Source: Bradyrhizobium sp. NDS-1 (GTDB taxonomy: Bacteria > Pseudomonadota > Alphaproteobacteria > Rhizobiales > Xanthobacteraceae). Taken from it: DNA of 64,000 bases. Of this stretch, positions 24,879 to 35,050 are shown piece after piece. The DNA lies in assembly GCF_032918005.1 (NCBI RefSeq), contig NZ_CP136628.1:6991501-7055500 (forward strand). The letters run 5' to 3'. The notes under the pieces were generated by a model. It saw only the letters and a list, made by a program, of their open reading frames with translations. It was not told the DNA's origin and made no database searches. The translations under genes and the position numbers were made by a program. The first letter of the stretch is position 1. Each line of letters begins with the position of its first letter.

Positions 24879-27649
24879 GCACGGCTGCCGCAGCCGAGCG
24901 ACCTGCCGAGCGCGGCAGCGTGGCGCATCTCGACGACGTGGGCCTCAACTACGGCAAGACCCGCGCACTGGATGCCATCACGCTCGACCTCCCATCCGGC
25001 TGCATGGTCGGACTGATTGGCCCCGACGGCGTCGGCAAATCCAGCCTGCTCTCGCTGATCGCCGGGGCCCGCGCGATCCAGCAGGGACGTGTCCACGTGC
25101 TCGGCGGCGACATGGCGAGTTCGCGCCATCGCCGCAACGTGTGTCCCGACATCGCCTACATGCCGCAGGGGCTCGGCAAGAACCTATATCCGACACTGTC
25201 GGTGTTCGAGAATATCGACTTCTTCGGCCGCCTGTTCGGACACGACAAGGCCGAACGCAGCAGGCGGATCGCCGGCCTGCTGCGCGACACCGGGCTAACG
25301 CCGTTCGCCGACCGGCCGGCGGCAAAACTCTCCGGCGGCATGAAGCAAAAGGTCGGCCTGTGCTGCGCCCTGATCCACGATCCCGAGCTTCTGATCCTGG
25401 ACGAGCCGACCACCGGCGTCGATCCGCTGTCGCGCCGCCAGTTCTGGGAACTGATCACCTCGATCCGCGCCAGCCGCCCCGGCATGAGCGTGATCGTCTC
25501 GACCGCCTACATGGAAGAGGCCGCGCAGTTCGACGTCCTGATCGCGATGAATGCCGGCCGCGTGCTGGCGACGGGAACGCCAGCCGAACTCAAGCGGCAG
25601 ACCGGCGCCGATACGCTCGATGACGCCTTCATCCGCCTCCTGCCCGATGCGGATCGCAGTACCTACACCAATGTCGTCATCCCGCCGCGCGGCGAGGGGC
25701 ATGACGAGATCGCGATCGAGGCCGATCATCTGACCCGACGGTTCAACGGCTTCGTGGCCGTCGACGATGTCAGCTTCCGCATCAGGAAGGGCGAGATCTT
25801 CGGCTTCCTCGGCTCGAACGGGTGCGGCAAGACCACGACCATGAAGATGCTCACCGGCCTCCTGCCGGTGAGCGAAGGCACCGCGCGATTGTTCGGCAAG
25901 ACCATCGATGCCGGCGACATGTCGGTGCGGCGGCGCATTGGTTACATGTCGCAGGGGTTCTCGCTCTATTCGGAGCTCACGGTCGCGCAGAATCTCGATC
26001 TGCATGCGCGGCTGTTCAGGCTGCCGGCGGACACCATCGCCGCGCGCACCAAGGAGATGATCGCGCGGTTCGATCTTGCCGACGTCGCCGATTCTTTGCC
26101 CGACACGTTGCCGCTGGGTGTGCGGCAGCGTTTGTCGCTGGCAGTCGCCATGATCCATGCGCCCGACATTCTCATCCTCGACGAGCCGACGTCCGGCGTC
26201 GATCCAGTCGCCCGCGACCGCTTCTGGCAGATCCTCGCCGAGCTATCCCGCAAGGACAACGTCACGATTTTCGTCTCGACCCATTTCATGAACGAGGCCG
26301 AGCGCTGCGACCGGGTCTCGCTGATGCATGCGGGCAAGGTGCTGATATCGGACACGCCCGCGGCGATCGTGGCTGCACGCGGCACCGCCACGCTGGAGCA
26401 GGCCTTCATCGCCTGCCTGGAAGAGGCGATCGCGGACGGGGCGGAGCTGGCCGGCCGGCCGGCGGCCGTCTTGCCAACTCCCGCATCGGCAACCGCCGCC
26501 CCGCCCGCTCGGCGCAATGCTGCATTCAATCCGACGCGCATGCTCGCCTATTCCAGGCGGGAGACGCTCGAGCTGCGGCGCGATCCGATCCGCGCCACCC
26601 TCGCGATCCTCGGCAGCGTGCTGCTGCTGTTCGTGCTCGGATACGGCATCAGCATGGACGTCGCGAACCTGACCTTCGCCGTGCTCGACCGCGACGACAG
26701 CGCGATCAGCCGCGACTACAGTCTTCAAATCGCGGGCTCGCGCTACTTCACCCAGAAATCGCCGATCACGGATTATGCCGACCTCGACCGTCGTATGCGC
26801 GCCGGCGAGATCGGCCTTGCCATCGAGCTGCCGCCGGGCTTCGGCCGCGACGTCAGCCGCGGCCGCCGTGTCGAGATCGGCGCCTGGGTCGACGGCGCCA
26901 ATCCGACGCGGGCCGAGACGCTGCGCTCCTATGTCCAGGCGATCCACGCCAACTGGCTCGCGCAAAAGGGCCGCGAGCTCTATGGCGAGGCGGCGATCGC
27001 CGGCGCCTACCAGCTCCAGCTGCGCTACCGCTACAACCCTGATGTCATCAGCGTCGTCGCCATGGCGCCGGGCATCATCCCGCTGCTGCTGGTCATGATT
27101 CCGGCGGTGCTCGCAGCGCTTGCGGTGGTGCGCGAGAAGGAACTCGGCTCGATCGTCAATTTCTACGTCACGCCGGTGACCCGGCTGGAATTCCTGCTCG
27201 GCACGCAGCTGCCTTACGTCGTGCTGGCGTTCGGAAACTTCCTGCTCCTGGTCGCCTTCGCGCTCACCGTCTTCGGCGTCCCCTTCACGGGGAGCTTTGC
27301 GACCTACGCACTGGCCGCGCTGCTCTACGTCACGGCCACGACCGGCCTGGGGCTGGTGATCTCGGCCTTCATGAACAGCCAGATCGCGGCCTTGTTCGGC
27401 ACCGTCCTGATCACCCTGATACCCGCCATCCAGTATTCCGGCCTGATCGATCCGGTCTCATCGTTGCAGGGACTGGGCGCCGTGATCGGGCGACTCTATC
27501 CCACCACCTATTTCGTCACGATCTCGCGCGGCACCTTCTCCAAGGGCCTGGCGTTCGACACCCTCCACAACGATCTCCTGGTGCTCGCCATCATGGTCCC
27601 CGTCCTGATGATTGCCGGCACGATGCTGCTGAAGAAACAGGCTCGCTGA
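24875..27649 (+). CDS. rbbA: Fused double ABC ATPase and ABC-2 permease (RbbA-like)
   Basis: A 924-residue protein, close in length to E. coli RbbA (about 911). The first nucleotide-binding domain has Walker A GPDGVGKS (49-56), signature LSGGMKQK (about 152) and Walker [14 protein letters not shown]. The second has Walker A GSNGCGKT (about 313-320), a degenerate signature LPLGVRQR and Walker [14 protein letters not shown]. An ABC-2-type membrane domain with six hydrophobic segments fills the C-terminus (about 555-924). It overlaps the HlyD gene by ATGA and is two bases from the next gene. A joint role in drug or toxic-compound efflux is likely; the ribosome-related role described in E. coli may not carry over. 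Confidence 0.85.
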   Translation: MSTAAAAERPAERGSVAHLDDVGLNYGKTRALDAITLDLPSGCMVGLIGPDGVGKSSLLSLIAGARAIQQGRVHVLGGDMASSRHRRNVCPDIAYMPQGLGKNLYPTLSVFENIDFFGRLFGHDKAERSRRIAGLLRDTGLTPFADRPAAKLSGGMKQKVGLCCALIHDPELLILDEPTTGVDPLSRRQFWELITSIRASRPGMSVIVSTAYMEEAAQFDVLIAMNAGRVLATGTPAELKRQTGADTLDDAFIRLLPDADRSTYTNVVIPPRGEGHDEIAIEADHLTRRFNGFVAVDDVSFRIRKGEIFGFLGSNGCGKTTTMKMLTGLLPVSEGTARLFGKTIDAGDMSVRRRIGYMSQGFSLYSELTVAQNLDLHARLFRLPADTIAARTKEMIARFDLADVADSLPDTLPLGVRQRLSLAVAMIHAPDILILDEPTSGVDPVARDRFWQILAELSRKDNVTIFVSTHFMNEAERCDRVSLMHAGKVLISDTPAAIVAARGTATLEQAFIACLEEAIADGAELAGRPAAVLPTPASATAAPPARRNAAFNPTRMLAYSRRETLELRRDPIRATLAILGSVLLLFVLGYGISMDVANLTFAVLDRDDSAISRDYSLQIAGSRYFTQKSPITDYADLDRRMRAGEIGLAIELPPGFGRDVSRGRRVEIGAWVDGANPTRAETLRSYVQAIHANWLAQKGRELYGEAAIAGAYQLQLRYRYNPDVISVVAMAPGIIPLLLVMIPAVLAALAVVREKELGSIVNFYVTPVTRLEFLLGTQLPYVVLAFGNFLLLVAFALTVFGVPFTGSFATYALAALLYVTATTGLGLVISAFMNSQIAALFGTVLITLIPAIQYSGLIDPVSSLQGLGAVIGRLYPTTYFVTISRGTFSKGLAFDTLHNDLLVLAIMVPVLMIAGTMLLKKQAR

Positions 27650-27651
27650 CC

Positions 27652-28764
27652 ATGCGCTTCGACAATTTATTCCAGCTCGGTGTCAAGGAATTGCGCGGCC
27701 TGGTGCGCGACCCGATGCTGCTCGTGCTGATCGTCTATTCCTTCACGCTCGCGATCTATGCCGGAGCCAAGGCACTGCCCGAAACCTTGAACCACGCCGC
27801 GATCGCCATCGTCGACGAGGACCGTTCGCCGGTTTCCAGCCGCATCGAACTGGCATTCACGCCGCCATACTTCTCCGAGCCGCGCCTGATCTCGCAATAT
27901 GAAATGGACCGGCGGATGGACGCGGGGCTCGACACGTTTGCGCTGAACATTCCCCCGGAATTCCAGCGCGACTTGCTGGCAGGGAAGTCGCCGGCGATTC
28001 AGCTCAACATCGACGCGACGCGGATCTCGCAGGCGTTCAACGGCGGCGGCTATATCGAGCAGATCGTCAGCGCGGAAATCGCCGAGTTCCTGGCGCGGAC
28101 GCGCAATGCGCAGACCGCGCCGATCGAGCTGACCCTGCGGGCACGCTTCAACCCGGAGCTGAAGAAATCCTGGTTCGGCGCCGTCGACGAGGTCATTAAC
28201 TCGATCACCATGCTCTCGATCATCCTGACGGGCGCCGCGCTGATCCGCGAGCGCGAGCACGGCACGATCGAGCACCTGCTGGTGATGCCGGTCACGCCGC
28301 TCGAGATCATGGTCAGCAAGGTGTGGTCGATGGGGCTGGTGGTGCTGGCCGCTTCGGCGTTGTCGATCGTCTTCGTGGTCAAGGGATGGCTTGCGGTGAC
28401 CATCGACGGCTCGATCGCACTGTTCCTGCTCGGCGCGGCGCTGCAGCTGTTTGCGACGACCAGCATGGGCATCTTCCTCGCCACCGTCGCCGGATCGATG
28501 CCGCAGTTCGGATTGCTCCTGATGATGACCCTGCTGCCGCTGCAGACGCTGTCCGGCAGCATGACGCCGCGGGAGAGCATGCCGCAATTCGTCCAGGACA
28601 TCATGTTGGCGGCGCCCAATACGCATTTCGTGATGCTCGCGCAGGCGATCCTGTTCCGTGGGGCGGGACTGGAGTCCGTGTGGCCGCAGCTCGTCGCGCT
28701 CGCCGTGATCGGCTGCGTCTTCTTCGTGATCGCGCTGCGGCGATTTCGCGCGTTCCTGGCGTGA
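27652..28764 (+). CDS. ABC-2 type permease (YhhJ-like)
   Basis: A 370-residue permease: an N-terminal membrane helix (LLVLIVYSFTLAIYAGA), a periplasmic domain (about 45-175) and five to six C-terminal helices (SITMLSIILTGAALI, LVVLAASALSIVFVV, LFLLGAALQLFATTSMGIFLATV, LVALAVIGCVFFVIALRRF). The motif EREHGTIEHLLVMPVTPLEIMVSK is typical of ABC-2 exporters. It starts two bases after the RbbA-like gene and completes the exporter. Confidence 0.88.
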   Translation: MRFDNLFQLGVKELRGLVRDPMLLVLIVYSFTLAIYAGAKALPETLNHAAIAIVDEDRSPVSSRIELAFTPPYFSEPRLISQYEMDRRMDAGLDTFALNIPPEFQRDLLAGKSPAIQLNIDATRISQAFNGGGYIEQIVSAEIAEFLARTRNAQTAPIELTLRARFNPELKKSWFGAVDEVINSITMLSIILTGAALIREREHGTIEHLLVMPVTPLEIMVSKVWSMGLVVLAASALSIVFVVKGWLAVTIDGSIALFLLGAALQLFATTSMGIFLATVAGSMPQFGLLLMMTLLPLQTLSGSMTPRESMPQFVQDIMLAAPNTHFVMLAQAILFRGAGLESVWPQLVALAVIGCVFFVIALRRFRAFLA

Positions 28765-28789
28765 GCCGCGAAGGGCTTCGCCTCAAATC

Positions 28790-28880
28790 TGCGAAAACAA
28801 CCCCATGCACAGTAGCTAAGCTATTGCCTTGCCTGCAGAATTTTTTTGACTTGTCGAGCAGATTTGGTGCATCGCGGCGC
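28790..28880. repeat. Possible extragenic repeat with hairpins
   Basis: The stretch beginning near GCGAAAACAACCCCATGCAC and running through a seven-T tract (about 28842-28848) to GAGCAGATTTGGTGCATC has an AT-rich composition unlike the neighbours. I recall similar sequence as a dispersed extragenic element in Bradyrhizobium, but only one copy is present here, so this is tentative. A GACCCCG / CGGGGTC hairpin follows at about 28882-28900 near the stop of the cyclase gene. Confidence 0.35.
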
Positions 28881-28898
28881 TGACCCCGGCAGGCGGGG

Positions 28899-31800
28899 TC
28901 AGGTCAGCTCATTTCCCCGGGCGAGCAGCCCGGCCAGCATCGCCTCGGCCTTGCTCTGGAGCGGCTGCGCGCCGCATTCGGAGGCGATCGCGATCGCCGC
29001 GCGCAGAGCGGCGAGGATCGCGGCCTTGTTCGCCTCGCTCGAAGGAGGCGTCACCACGGCTTCACCGAACAGGGCCTCGGCCTCGAGGCCTGAAAACCCC
29101 TGCTGGCGGGCGGTGTTGCGCGCCTCGCGCAGCATGTACTGCGCCGCCTGGACGTCGTCGAGGCGGGAGGTCGCGAGCGCAAGGTAGATCGAGCTGCGCA
29201 GCACCGCCGAGGTATAGCCGACCGCCTTCGCCTCCTCGCGCGCTTCGGTCAGCATGCCGCGCGCCCGCTCGAACAGACCCCGCTCGAGATAGGCCATGCC
29301 GAGATGGCAACCGAGCACCGGCACGAACAGCCGGATGCCGTGCTTCTGCGCAAGAACGAAGCCGTCCTCGAGGATGGCGGCGGCCGCAGCGGGATCGTTC
29401 TGAGCGAGCTTCAGCCAGCCGCCACTATAAGCGGCGGCGACGCGGTCGTAGGGACGGCCCGTCTCCTCGGCAATGGCGGAAGCCTCGCGCTGGAGCTGCT
29501 CGGCGGCATCGAGCTCGCCCATGACGGCGTGGGTGATGCTGTTCATCATGCAGCAAAGCAACAACGCAGATTTCGGCGTCGAGCCGAAAGGAGCACTGGC
29601 CTCCGGCCCCGTCAGCTGGGCGCAGGTCCGCGCGAAGAGCCCATCAGCTTCACGATAGCGCCCGGCAAGGAAATACACCTGGCCAAGACCGTATTGCGCA
29701 GCGTTGAGCCAACCCGGATTGCCCCACTCCCGTGCAAGGCGCACCACCTCCTCGCCGACGATGACCGCTTCGACTGGGGTCCCGTAGAAATTCTGTGCAG
29801 CCGCCATGACCGTCAAAGCAGCTACTTTCCGCCCGATGTCGTTGATTGCGTCGGCACGACGCTCGGCCTCCTTGCCGAGGTTCAGCCATTCGGCGATCTG
29901 GCCGGACGCAATGAACGCCGCACGCGCTTCGATGCGAACGTCCACGGCATTCGCTTCCCTTGCGGGATTGGCCGGCGTCATGTCCAGCGATCTCATCGCG
30001 GTCTCGAAATAATCTGCCGCATCGCTAAATGCCGACCGCGCCAGGCATCGTCTCGCCGAGGCCCTGCCGTAGACGAACGACTTGTCCCAATCCTTCGCTC
30101 GCGTGGCGTGATAGCAGAGCTTGTCGGGATCGTCGGCGCCACCTTCGCTGCCCTCCAGGGCTGAAAGAATGCGCGCGTGGATGTCTTCACGCACCTTTTC
30201 GACCATGGAATCATAGGTGACCTGCCGGACCATCTCGTGCCGGAACTCCAGCGAATTTTCCAGTTCGCTGTCGATCCTGACGAGCAACTCGGAGCGATCA
30301 AGCGCTGCGAGGCACCCCTGCAGGACATCCTCGGGCAGGGCTGCGATCTTGCCCAGCATGGCTTCGTTCGATCTCGGCCCCAAGGTGGCGGCGATCTGCA
30401 ATATGGATCGCTCTTGCTTGGACATCCGATCGAGACGCGCTGCAATCACGCCCTGGATGCTGGTGGGAATACCGAGTTCGTCGATCGGACGCACGAGCGC
30501 GAGATCGCCCCATTGGCCGCGCAGCGTGCCGCTATCCTTCAATCCGCGGCAGACCTCCTCGATGAACAGGGGGACGTTGGCGGTATGAGATATGATCCGG
30601 CTCTTCAGATCGGCGTTCGTCTCGGAGGAGCCAAGCATGTCTGCCAGCATGGCCAGCCCTGAATCGTCGTCGAGCGGCCGCATCGCGACGATCTCCGCCT
30701 GACAACGCGCAATCCAGACCGGCATGCCATTCGGCCGCGAGGTGAGGAGCACGAGAAGGCCGGCCGTCTGTAGCGAGGCGATGGCGGCCACGACGACGTC
30801 GCTGGCCCGATCGATCCAGTGCAGGTCCTCGAGCAGAACCACCGTTCGCTGGCGGCTGGCGAGGCCTCCGATGATGGCACAGCTTGCATCGGAGAACGCT
30901 CGCCCCCGTGCATGAGGCTCCAGCTCATCCCAGTGCGGATTCGATACAGGCAGATCAAGCACCGCGTCGAGCGCAGTTTGCTGGATCGCCGGCAGGTCCT
31001 TGCGAGGATCCTCCGCGCCGTGGGCTTCCTTCGCCGCATCCATCGCCGCCAGCAAAATCCGCTTGAGCGTGCTGAACGGGGCCCCCTGCAGGTTCGGGCT
31101 GGACTCCGCGTCGATCAACCGCCAACCATCGGCTTTCAACTGCTGGGCAAACTCATGCGCAAGCCGCGATTTGCCGATACCCGCATCGCCCAGTAGCAGG
31201 ATTGTCTGTCGGGCGGCCCTGGCGTTTCCGGCGGCGCGCTCCAGCAGAGCCCGCTCGGTCGTTCGATCGACGAAGCGGGAGACGCTGCGCGCCCGGCGCA
31301 CCCGCCAGCTCGACAGGTCGCTCGCGCCTACGATCCGATAGACCGGCACGGGCTGGCTGAATCCGCGCAGGGACTTGCCGCCCAGCGCTTCGAACCGGAC
31401 ATGTCCCTCGGCGAGCTTTTGACAGGCTTCCGAGGCATAGATCTGGTTCGCCTCAGCCGCCGTCTCCAGCCGTGCGGCCAGATGCTGGGCCGCGCCACCG
31501 ATCTCGTAGACTTTCGAGAACTCGCTGGCGACCATGTAGGCAACGACATGGCCGGAGTGGAGGCCGACCCGCACCTGAAGCCCGGGATCACCCAGGCTTG
31601 CGACGCGCCTGACCAGCTCGATCGCCGCGTGGCAGGCCATGGGCGCATGGTTGTCGTCGGCGATCGGGGCACCGAACACCGCGGCCAGCCCGTCGCCCAG
31701 CTCCTTGCTGACGATGCCGCCGAACTGCCGAACCGCCCCTCGCATAGCCGCCAAGGCTGGCTCCAGCCGCGAGACTGCCTCCTCCGGGTCCAGTTCGGCA

Positions 31801-31982
31801 ACCAGACCGGTGGAATCGACCACATCGGCCCGGAGAATTGTGACAAACCGTCGTTCGCTGTCGGGATCGACGCGCTGGCGGACGGCCGCTCCGCATTTGG
31901 GGCATCGGCTATCGCCCTGGTCGATCGTCGACTGACACGCCGTGCAAAGCATTCCCGTGCTCTCAGGACATTGCGGCGGCAT
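28899..31982 (-). CDS. Class III cyclase-AAA ATPase-TPR signalling protein
   Basis: A 1027-residue multidomain protein. It has an N-terminal zinc knuckle pair (C13/C16, C27/C30), then a class III adenylate/guanylate cyclase domain (about 45-215) with both metal aspartates, D53 in ILRADVVDSTG and D97 in ELGDGLAAVFG, and the transition-state Arg R171 in HLAARLE. The residue usually Asn before it is His167. An AAA/NACHT-like ATPase follows: Walker A GDAGIGKS (265-272), Walker B VVLLEDLHWID. The rest is TPR-like helical repeats. GGAGG lies ten bases before the ATG. Such proteins are common in Bradyrhizobium; the signal sensed is unknown. Confidence 0.87.
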   Translation of the reverse strand: MPPQCPESTGMLCTACQSTIDQGDSRCPKCGAAVRQRVDPDSERRFVTILRADVVDSTGLVAELDPEEAVSRLEPALAAMRGAVRQFGGIVSKELGDGLAAVFGAPIADDNHAPMACHAAIELVRRVASLGDPGLQVRVGLHSGHVVAYMVASEFSKVYEIGGAAQHLAARLETAAEANQIYASEACQKLAEGHVRFEALGGKSLRGFSQPVPVYRIVGASDLSSWRVRRARSVSRFVDRTTERALLERAAGNARAARQTILLLGDAGIGKSRLAHEFAQQLKADGWRLIDAESSPNLQGAPFSTLKRILLAAMDAAKEAHGAEDPRKDLPAIQQTALDAVLDLPVSNPHWDELEPHARGRAFSDASCAIIGGLASRQRTVVLLEDLHWIDRASDVVVAAIASLQTAGLLVLLTSRPNGMPVWIARCQAEIVAMRPLDDDSGLAMLADMLGSSETNADLKSRIISHTANVPLFIEEVCRGLKDSGTLRGQWGDLALVRPIDELGIPTSIQGVIAARLDRMSKQERSILQIAATLGPRSNEAMLGKIAALPEDVLQGCLAALDRSELLVRIDSELENSLEFRHEMVRQVTYDSMVEKVREDIHARILSALEGSEGGADDPDKLCYHATRAKDWDKSFVYGRASARRCLARSAFSDAADYFETAMRSLDMTPANPAREANAVDVRIEARAAFIASGQIAEWLNLGKEAERRADAINDIGRKVAALTVMAAAQNFYGTPVEAVIVGEEVVRLAREWGNPGWLNAAQYGLGQVYFLAGRYREADGLFARTCAQLTGPEASAPFGSTPKSALLLCCMMNSITHAVMGELDAAEQLQREASAIAEETGRPYDRVAAAYSGGWLKLAQNDPAAAAAILEDGFVLAQKHGIRLFVPVLGCHLGMAYLERGLFERARGMLTEAREEAKAVGYTSAVLRSSIYLALATSRLDDVQAAQYMLREARNTARQQGFSGLEAEALFGEAVVTPPSSEANKAAILAALRAAIAIASECGAQPLQSKAEAMLAGLLARGNELT

Positions 31983-32236
31983 ACTCTGTCGGCCTCCGCA
32001 ATCGATGGCGATAAGATCGCTTAAGGAAACCTGCTTAGCAACGGCGCATGCAATTCATCTCGGGCATAGCGTCCTCCACCGGTTGGCGATCTGGACGATT
32101 CACAGTTCCAGGTGGTAGCTTGCAGGAGCTGCGCGAAAAAGAGGCTGCGAACAACGGACCGTCAGGCCCGTGTTCAAGCCGTCGACAAGCTGCATATTTC
32201 CCGAGGAAGCCAAGCACTTACTGAGAGGCAAGATAC

Positions 32237-32728
32237 ATGGGTATGTTAGTTTATACGGGTAAGCCATTTAAAGACCTGATGAACAGCAATTACTATCCCC
32301 TCGCGAACATGAAGAGGAGCGTCGCCAAGCTCAAGGCATCCGAAGACATCGATCTGCCCACCCTCGAATACGGCCAGTATCACCTGATCTTGAACCCGCC
32401 TTCGACGTGGCCGCAGGGAAGCGCCAAATACTGGCACAAGGAGAAGGGCCGGGCCCGCGTCGATCTCAGCACCCAGCCGAACACCGTTCCTCTGTCCAAG
32501 GACGAGCCCGGCGTCATCCCGCTGACGCGATGCGACCTGCTCGATGCCTGCGTCCGGAAGTGCTTCAATTCCGAACCGCCGATCCCGATGAAGACGAAGG
32601 TCATCACTCACGCTGCCAGCGACGCCTATGCGCACCGGCATGAGATCCGGCTGGAGTGGGAATACAAGAAGGGCTCGGACAAGCCGACGCTGCTCCATCT
32701 GACGATGGTGTGCCCGTTCAGATCGTGA
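32237..32728 (+). CDS. Hypothetical protein of 163 residues
   Basis: A soluble basic protein starting MGMLVYTGKPFKDLMNSNYY; no signal peptide or membrane helix. It has a single cluster of cysteines (TRCDLLDACVRKC, about 97-109) and another Cys near the end (MVCPFRS). A GAGAGGCAAG site lies before the ATG. A strong terminator follows, so it is a monocistronic gene. It is divergent from the cyclase-ATPase gene with 254 bases between. I do not recognise the family. Confidence 0.75.
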   Translation: MGMLVYTGKPFKDLMNSNYYPLANMKRSVAKLKASEDIDLPTLEYGQYHLILNPPSTWPQGSAKYWHKEKGRARVDLSTQPNTVPLSKDEPGVIPLTRCDLLDACVRKCFNSEPPIPMKTKVITHAASDAYAHRHEIRLEWEYKKGSDKPTLLHLTMVCPFRS

Positions 32729-32761
32729 TTGGAAACGTTCTACGCCGTTGAAATGATCGTC

Positions 32762-32788
32762 GCCCGCGCCACAGGCGCGGGCCTTTTG
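32762..32788 (+). terminator. Rho-independent terminator
   Basis: GCCCGCGCC (32762-32770) and GGCGCGGGC (32774-32782) form a perfect 9-bp stem with an ACA loop, followed by CTTTTGT. It ends the hypothetical gene at 32237-32728. Confidence 0.9.
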
Positions 32789-32844
32789 TATGCTGCCTGA
32801 CTGCGGAGAAGGCCCGGCGGACTCGCCGTGGTCCGGCATCTGCC

Positions 32845-33849
32845 CTATACGGCCTCACCCCAAGGCTTCAGGATGATCTTGCCCGCACTGGCTCGCTCGG
32901 CGAGGATACGATGCGCCTCTGCCGCCTTGCTCAGGGGGAGAATGTGGCCGATCTGAACGTCGATATCGCCGGACCTGATGAATCCGATCAGCTTCCGCAA
33001 GGCGGCGGCCGCTTCTTGCGGCCGTGACTGAAACCAGCCTCCGACATAATACGTGATCAGCGACTGATTCAGGCCAAGCATGGCGTAGGGATTGACCGGC
33101 TTACGTTCGCGGGACGCCGCGCCGTATACGACGATACGGCCGAATGGTCCCATGGTCTGAAGACTTTGGTTCAGAACATCGCCGCCGGTGGCCTCGAGCA
33201 CCACGTCAATGCCCTTGCCAGCGGTGAGCTCGCGCGCCTCTTTGACCCAATCGGGCTTGGTGTAATCGATGGCGGCATCCGCACCGAGCTTCAAGGCGAG
33301 TTCGCGCTTGGCCGGGGTACTGGCGGCGGCGATGACCTTGCCGGCGCCCAGCAGCTTGGCGAGCTGCACCGCGTAGGTGCCGACACCGCCGCCGGCCGCC
33401 TGCACCAGGACGGTTTCGCCCGGCTGCAACCGGGCGCAATCGGCAAGCGTTTGAAATGCGGTCATGCCGGCCACCACCAGCGAACAGGCCTGGTCCGGGG
33501 TCAGGCCATCCGGGAGAGGAATGACCTTCCCGAGTTTGGCGACCGCATATTGCGCGTAGCCCCCGGCCCCACCGTTTTCGAGCGAGGCAAAGACCTTGGC
33601 TCCGACCGGAATGGTCGTCACGCCCTCGCCAGCAGCTTCGACCACACCCGCGACCTCGCTGCCGGGAATAAACGGAAGCGGCGAAGGAAACGGATAGGGA
33701 TCGTTGTTGCGCCTGACGACGTCGGCAAAATTGACGCTCGCGGATTCAACCTTGATCAGGACCTCGCCGGCAGCAGGTGTCGGCTTTGGCGCGTCCTCGT
33801 AGACCAGAACGTCCGGTCCGCCATACTCGTGCAGTTGGGCAACTTTCAT
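32845..33849 (-). CDS. NADPH:quinone oxidoreductase (zinc-independent MDR family)
   Basis: A 334-residue medium-chain reductase. The N-terminal GroES-like domain (MKVAQLHEYGGPDVLVYEDAP) contains the quinone reductase pattern PGSEVAGVVEAAGEGV; the NADPH-binding motif is AAGGGVGTYAVQLAKLLGA (about 150-168). The zinc-ligand cysteines of alcohol dehydrogenases are missing. The ATG 33849 has GGAG eight bases upstream. It starts five bases after the Old Yellow Enzyme gene stop and is the second gene of that operon. Likely role: NADPH-dependent reduction of quinones or enones, complementary to the OYE. Confidence 0.87.
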   Translation of the reverse strand: MKVAQLHEYGGPDVLVYEDAPKPTPAAGEVLIKVESASVNFADVVRRNNDPYPFPSPLPFIPGSEVAGVVEAAGEGVTTIPVGAKVFASLENGGAGGYAQYAVAKLGKVIPLPDGLTPDQACSLVVAGMTAFQTLADCARLQPGETVLVQAAGGGVGTYAVQLAKLLGAGKVIAAASTPAKRELALKLGADAAIDYTKPDWVKEARELTAGKGIDVVLEATGGDVLNQSLQTMGPFGRIVVYGAASRERKPVNPYAMLGLNQSLITYYVGGWFQSRPQEAAAALRKLIGFIRSGDIDVQIGHILPLSKAAEAHRILAERASAGKIILKPWGEAV

Positions 33850-33854
33850 TGCAC

Positions 33855-34958
33855 TCACTCCGCAGCTTCCGCCGATTCAAGCGCGGGGTAGTCGACGTAA
33901 CCGGGCGCGCCGCCGCCATAGAAGGTCGCGCGATCGTAGGGATTGAGCGGCGCGCCGATCTGCAGGCGGCGCGGCAAATCCGGATTGGCGATGAAGTGCC
34001 GCCCGAAGGCAACGGCGTCGCCCTGCCCAGCGCGGATCGCCGCATCCGCCGACGGGCCGATGAAGCCGCCGGCGAGAATCAAGGTGCCGGGCCAGAACGG
34101 ACGTAGATCGTTGATCGCGAGCGGCGCTCCGGCCTCCCCCGCATCGGTGTTACGGGATTCGATCAGGTGGACATAGGCGATATCGAGCGGAGCAAGCTGG
34201 GACAGGACGTGGCCGTAGAGTCCGATCGGGTCGGCCTCACCTGCATCATTGACCACGCCGAACGGAGAGAACCGGACGCCGACGCGATCTCCGCCCCAGA
34301 TCTCGACCAGCGCTGTCATCACCTCGATCAGCAGGCGCGAGCGGTTTTCGACCGAGCCGCCATAAGCGTCCGTGCGGTGATTGGTCTTGCTGTGAAGGAA
34401 TTGCTCGATCAGATAGCCGTTCGCCCCATGAAGCTCGACGCCGTCGAAGCCGGCAGCCAGCGCATTGCGGGCGCCTTCGCGATAGGCTTCGACGATCCCC
34501 GGAATTTCGGCGAGATCGAGCGCGCGCGGCGTCTCGAACGGCACCATCGCGAAAGAGGGCGTGAACGCCTTGCCCGCCGGGGTGATCGCCGAAGGCGCGA
34601 CAGGCCGCACGCCGCCCGGCTGGAAGCTCGAATGAGAGATCCGACCGGTGTGCCAGAGCTGCAGAAAGATGATGCCGCCCTTGGCGTGAACGGCGTCGGT
34701 GATCTTCTTCCAGCCAGCAACCTGTTCGGCGGAATGAATGCCCGGCGTTGCCGGATAGCCCTGCCCATAAGGTGTGACCTGGGACGCCTCGGTGATGATC
34801 AAGCCGCCGGATGATGCGCGCTGCGAATAATAGGCGACGGCGAGGTCCGTCGGCACATTGCCGGTCGAGCGCATCCGCGTAAGCGGCGCCATCACGACGC
34901 GATGCGAGAGCGTGTAGCGGCCGAGCTTGAGCGGGGCGAACAAGTCCGTGGAAGTCAT
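33855..34958 (-). CDS. Old Yellow Enzyme-type alkene reductase (NemA-like)
   Basis: A 367-residue FMN enzyme starting MTSTDLFAPLKLGRYTLSHR. Typical features: N-terminal MAPLTRMRS, the substrate-binding HGANGYLIEQFLHSKTNHRTDAYGGS (His/Asn pair, about 178-203) and the FMN phosphate region AVAFGRHFIANPDLP. It reduces activated alkenes, quinones or nitro-esters with NAD(P)H. AAGGA lies before the ATG. It is divergent from an HxlR regulator with two operators between, and followed by a quinone oxidoreductase gene, which fits an electrophile- or quinone-responsive unit as with B. subtilis YodB/HxlR-type systems. Confidence 0.9.
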   Translation of the reverse strand: MTSTDLFAPLKLGRYTLSHRVVMAPLTRMRSTGNVPTDLAVAYYSQRASSGGLIITEASQVTPYGQGYPATPGIHSAEQVAGWKKITDAVHAKGGIIFLQLWHTGRISHSSFQPGGVRPVAPSAITPAGKAFTPSFAMVPFETPRALDLAEIPGIVEAYREGARNALAAGFDGVELHGANGYLIEQFLHSKTNHRTDAYGGSVENRSRLLIEVMTALVEIWGGDRVGVRFSPFGVVNDAGEADPIGLYGHVLSQLAPLDIAYVHLIESRNTDAGEAGAPLAINDLRPFWPGTLILAGGFIGPSADAAIRAGQGDAVAFGRHFIANPDLPRRLQIGAPLNPYDRATFYGGGAPGYVDYPALESAEAAE

Positions 34959-35013
34959 GGCGTCATCCTTCGTTTCGGAACGAGCTGGAAGCCCGGGAAA
35001 TGGGGCCTCATTC

Positions 35014-35032
35014 TGGTTTAATCTTGAAACCA
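35014..35032. promoter_or_regulatory. HxlR operator copy 1
   Basis: TGGTTTAATCTTGAAACCA: TGGTTT and AAACCA are exact reverse complements with seven bases between. A second copy lies 37 bases downstream. It sits between the OYE start (34958) and the HxlR regulator start (35116). Confidence 0.8.
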
Positions 35033-35050
35033 TCGACAAGATGGCCGATA

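Noticed and set aside
32035-32217. 60-residue minus-strand frame
   Set aside because: No ribosome site, unusual composition, and it lies in the promoter region between two divergent genes.
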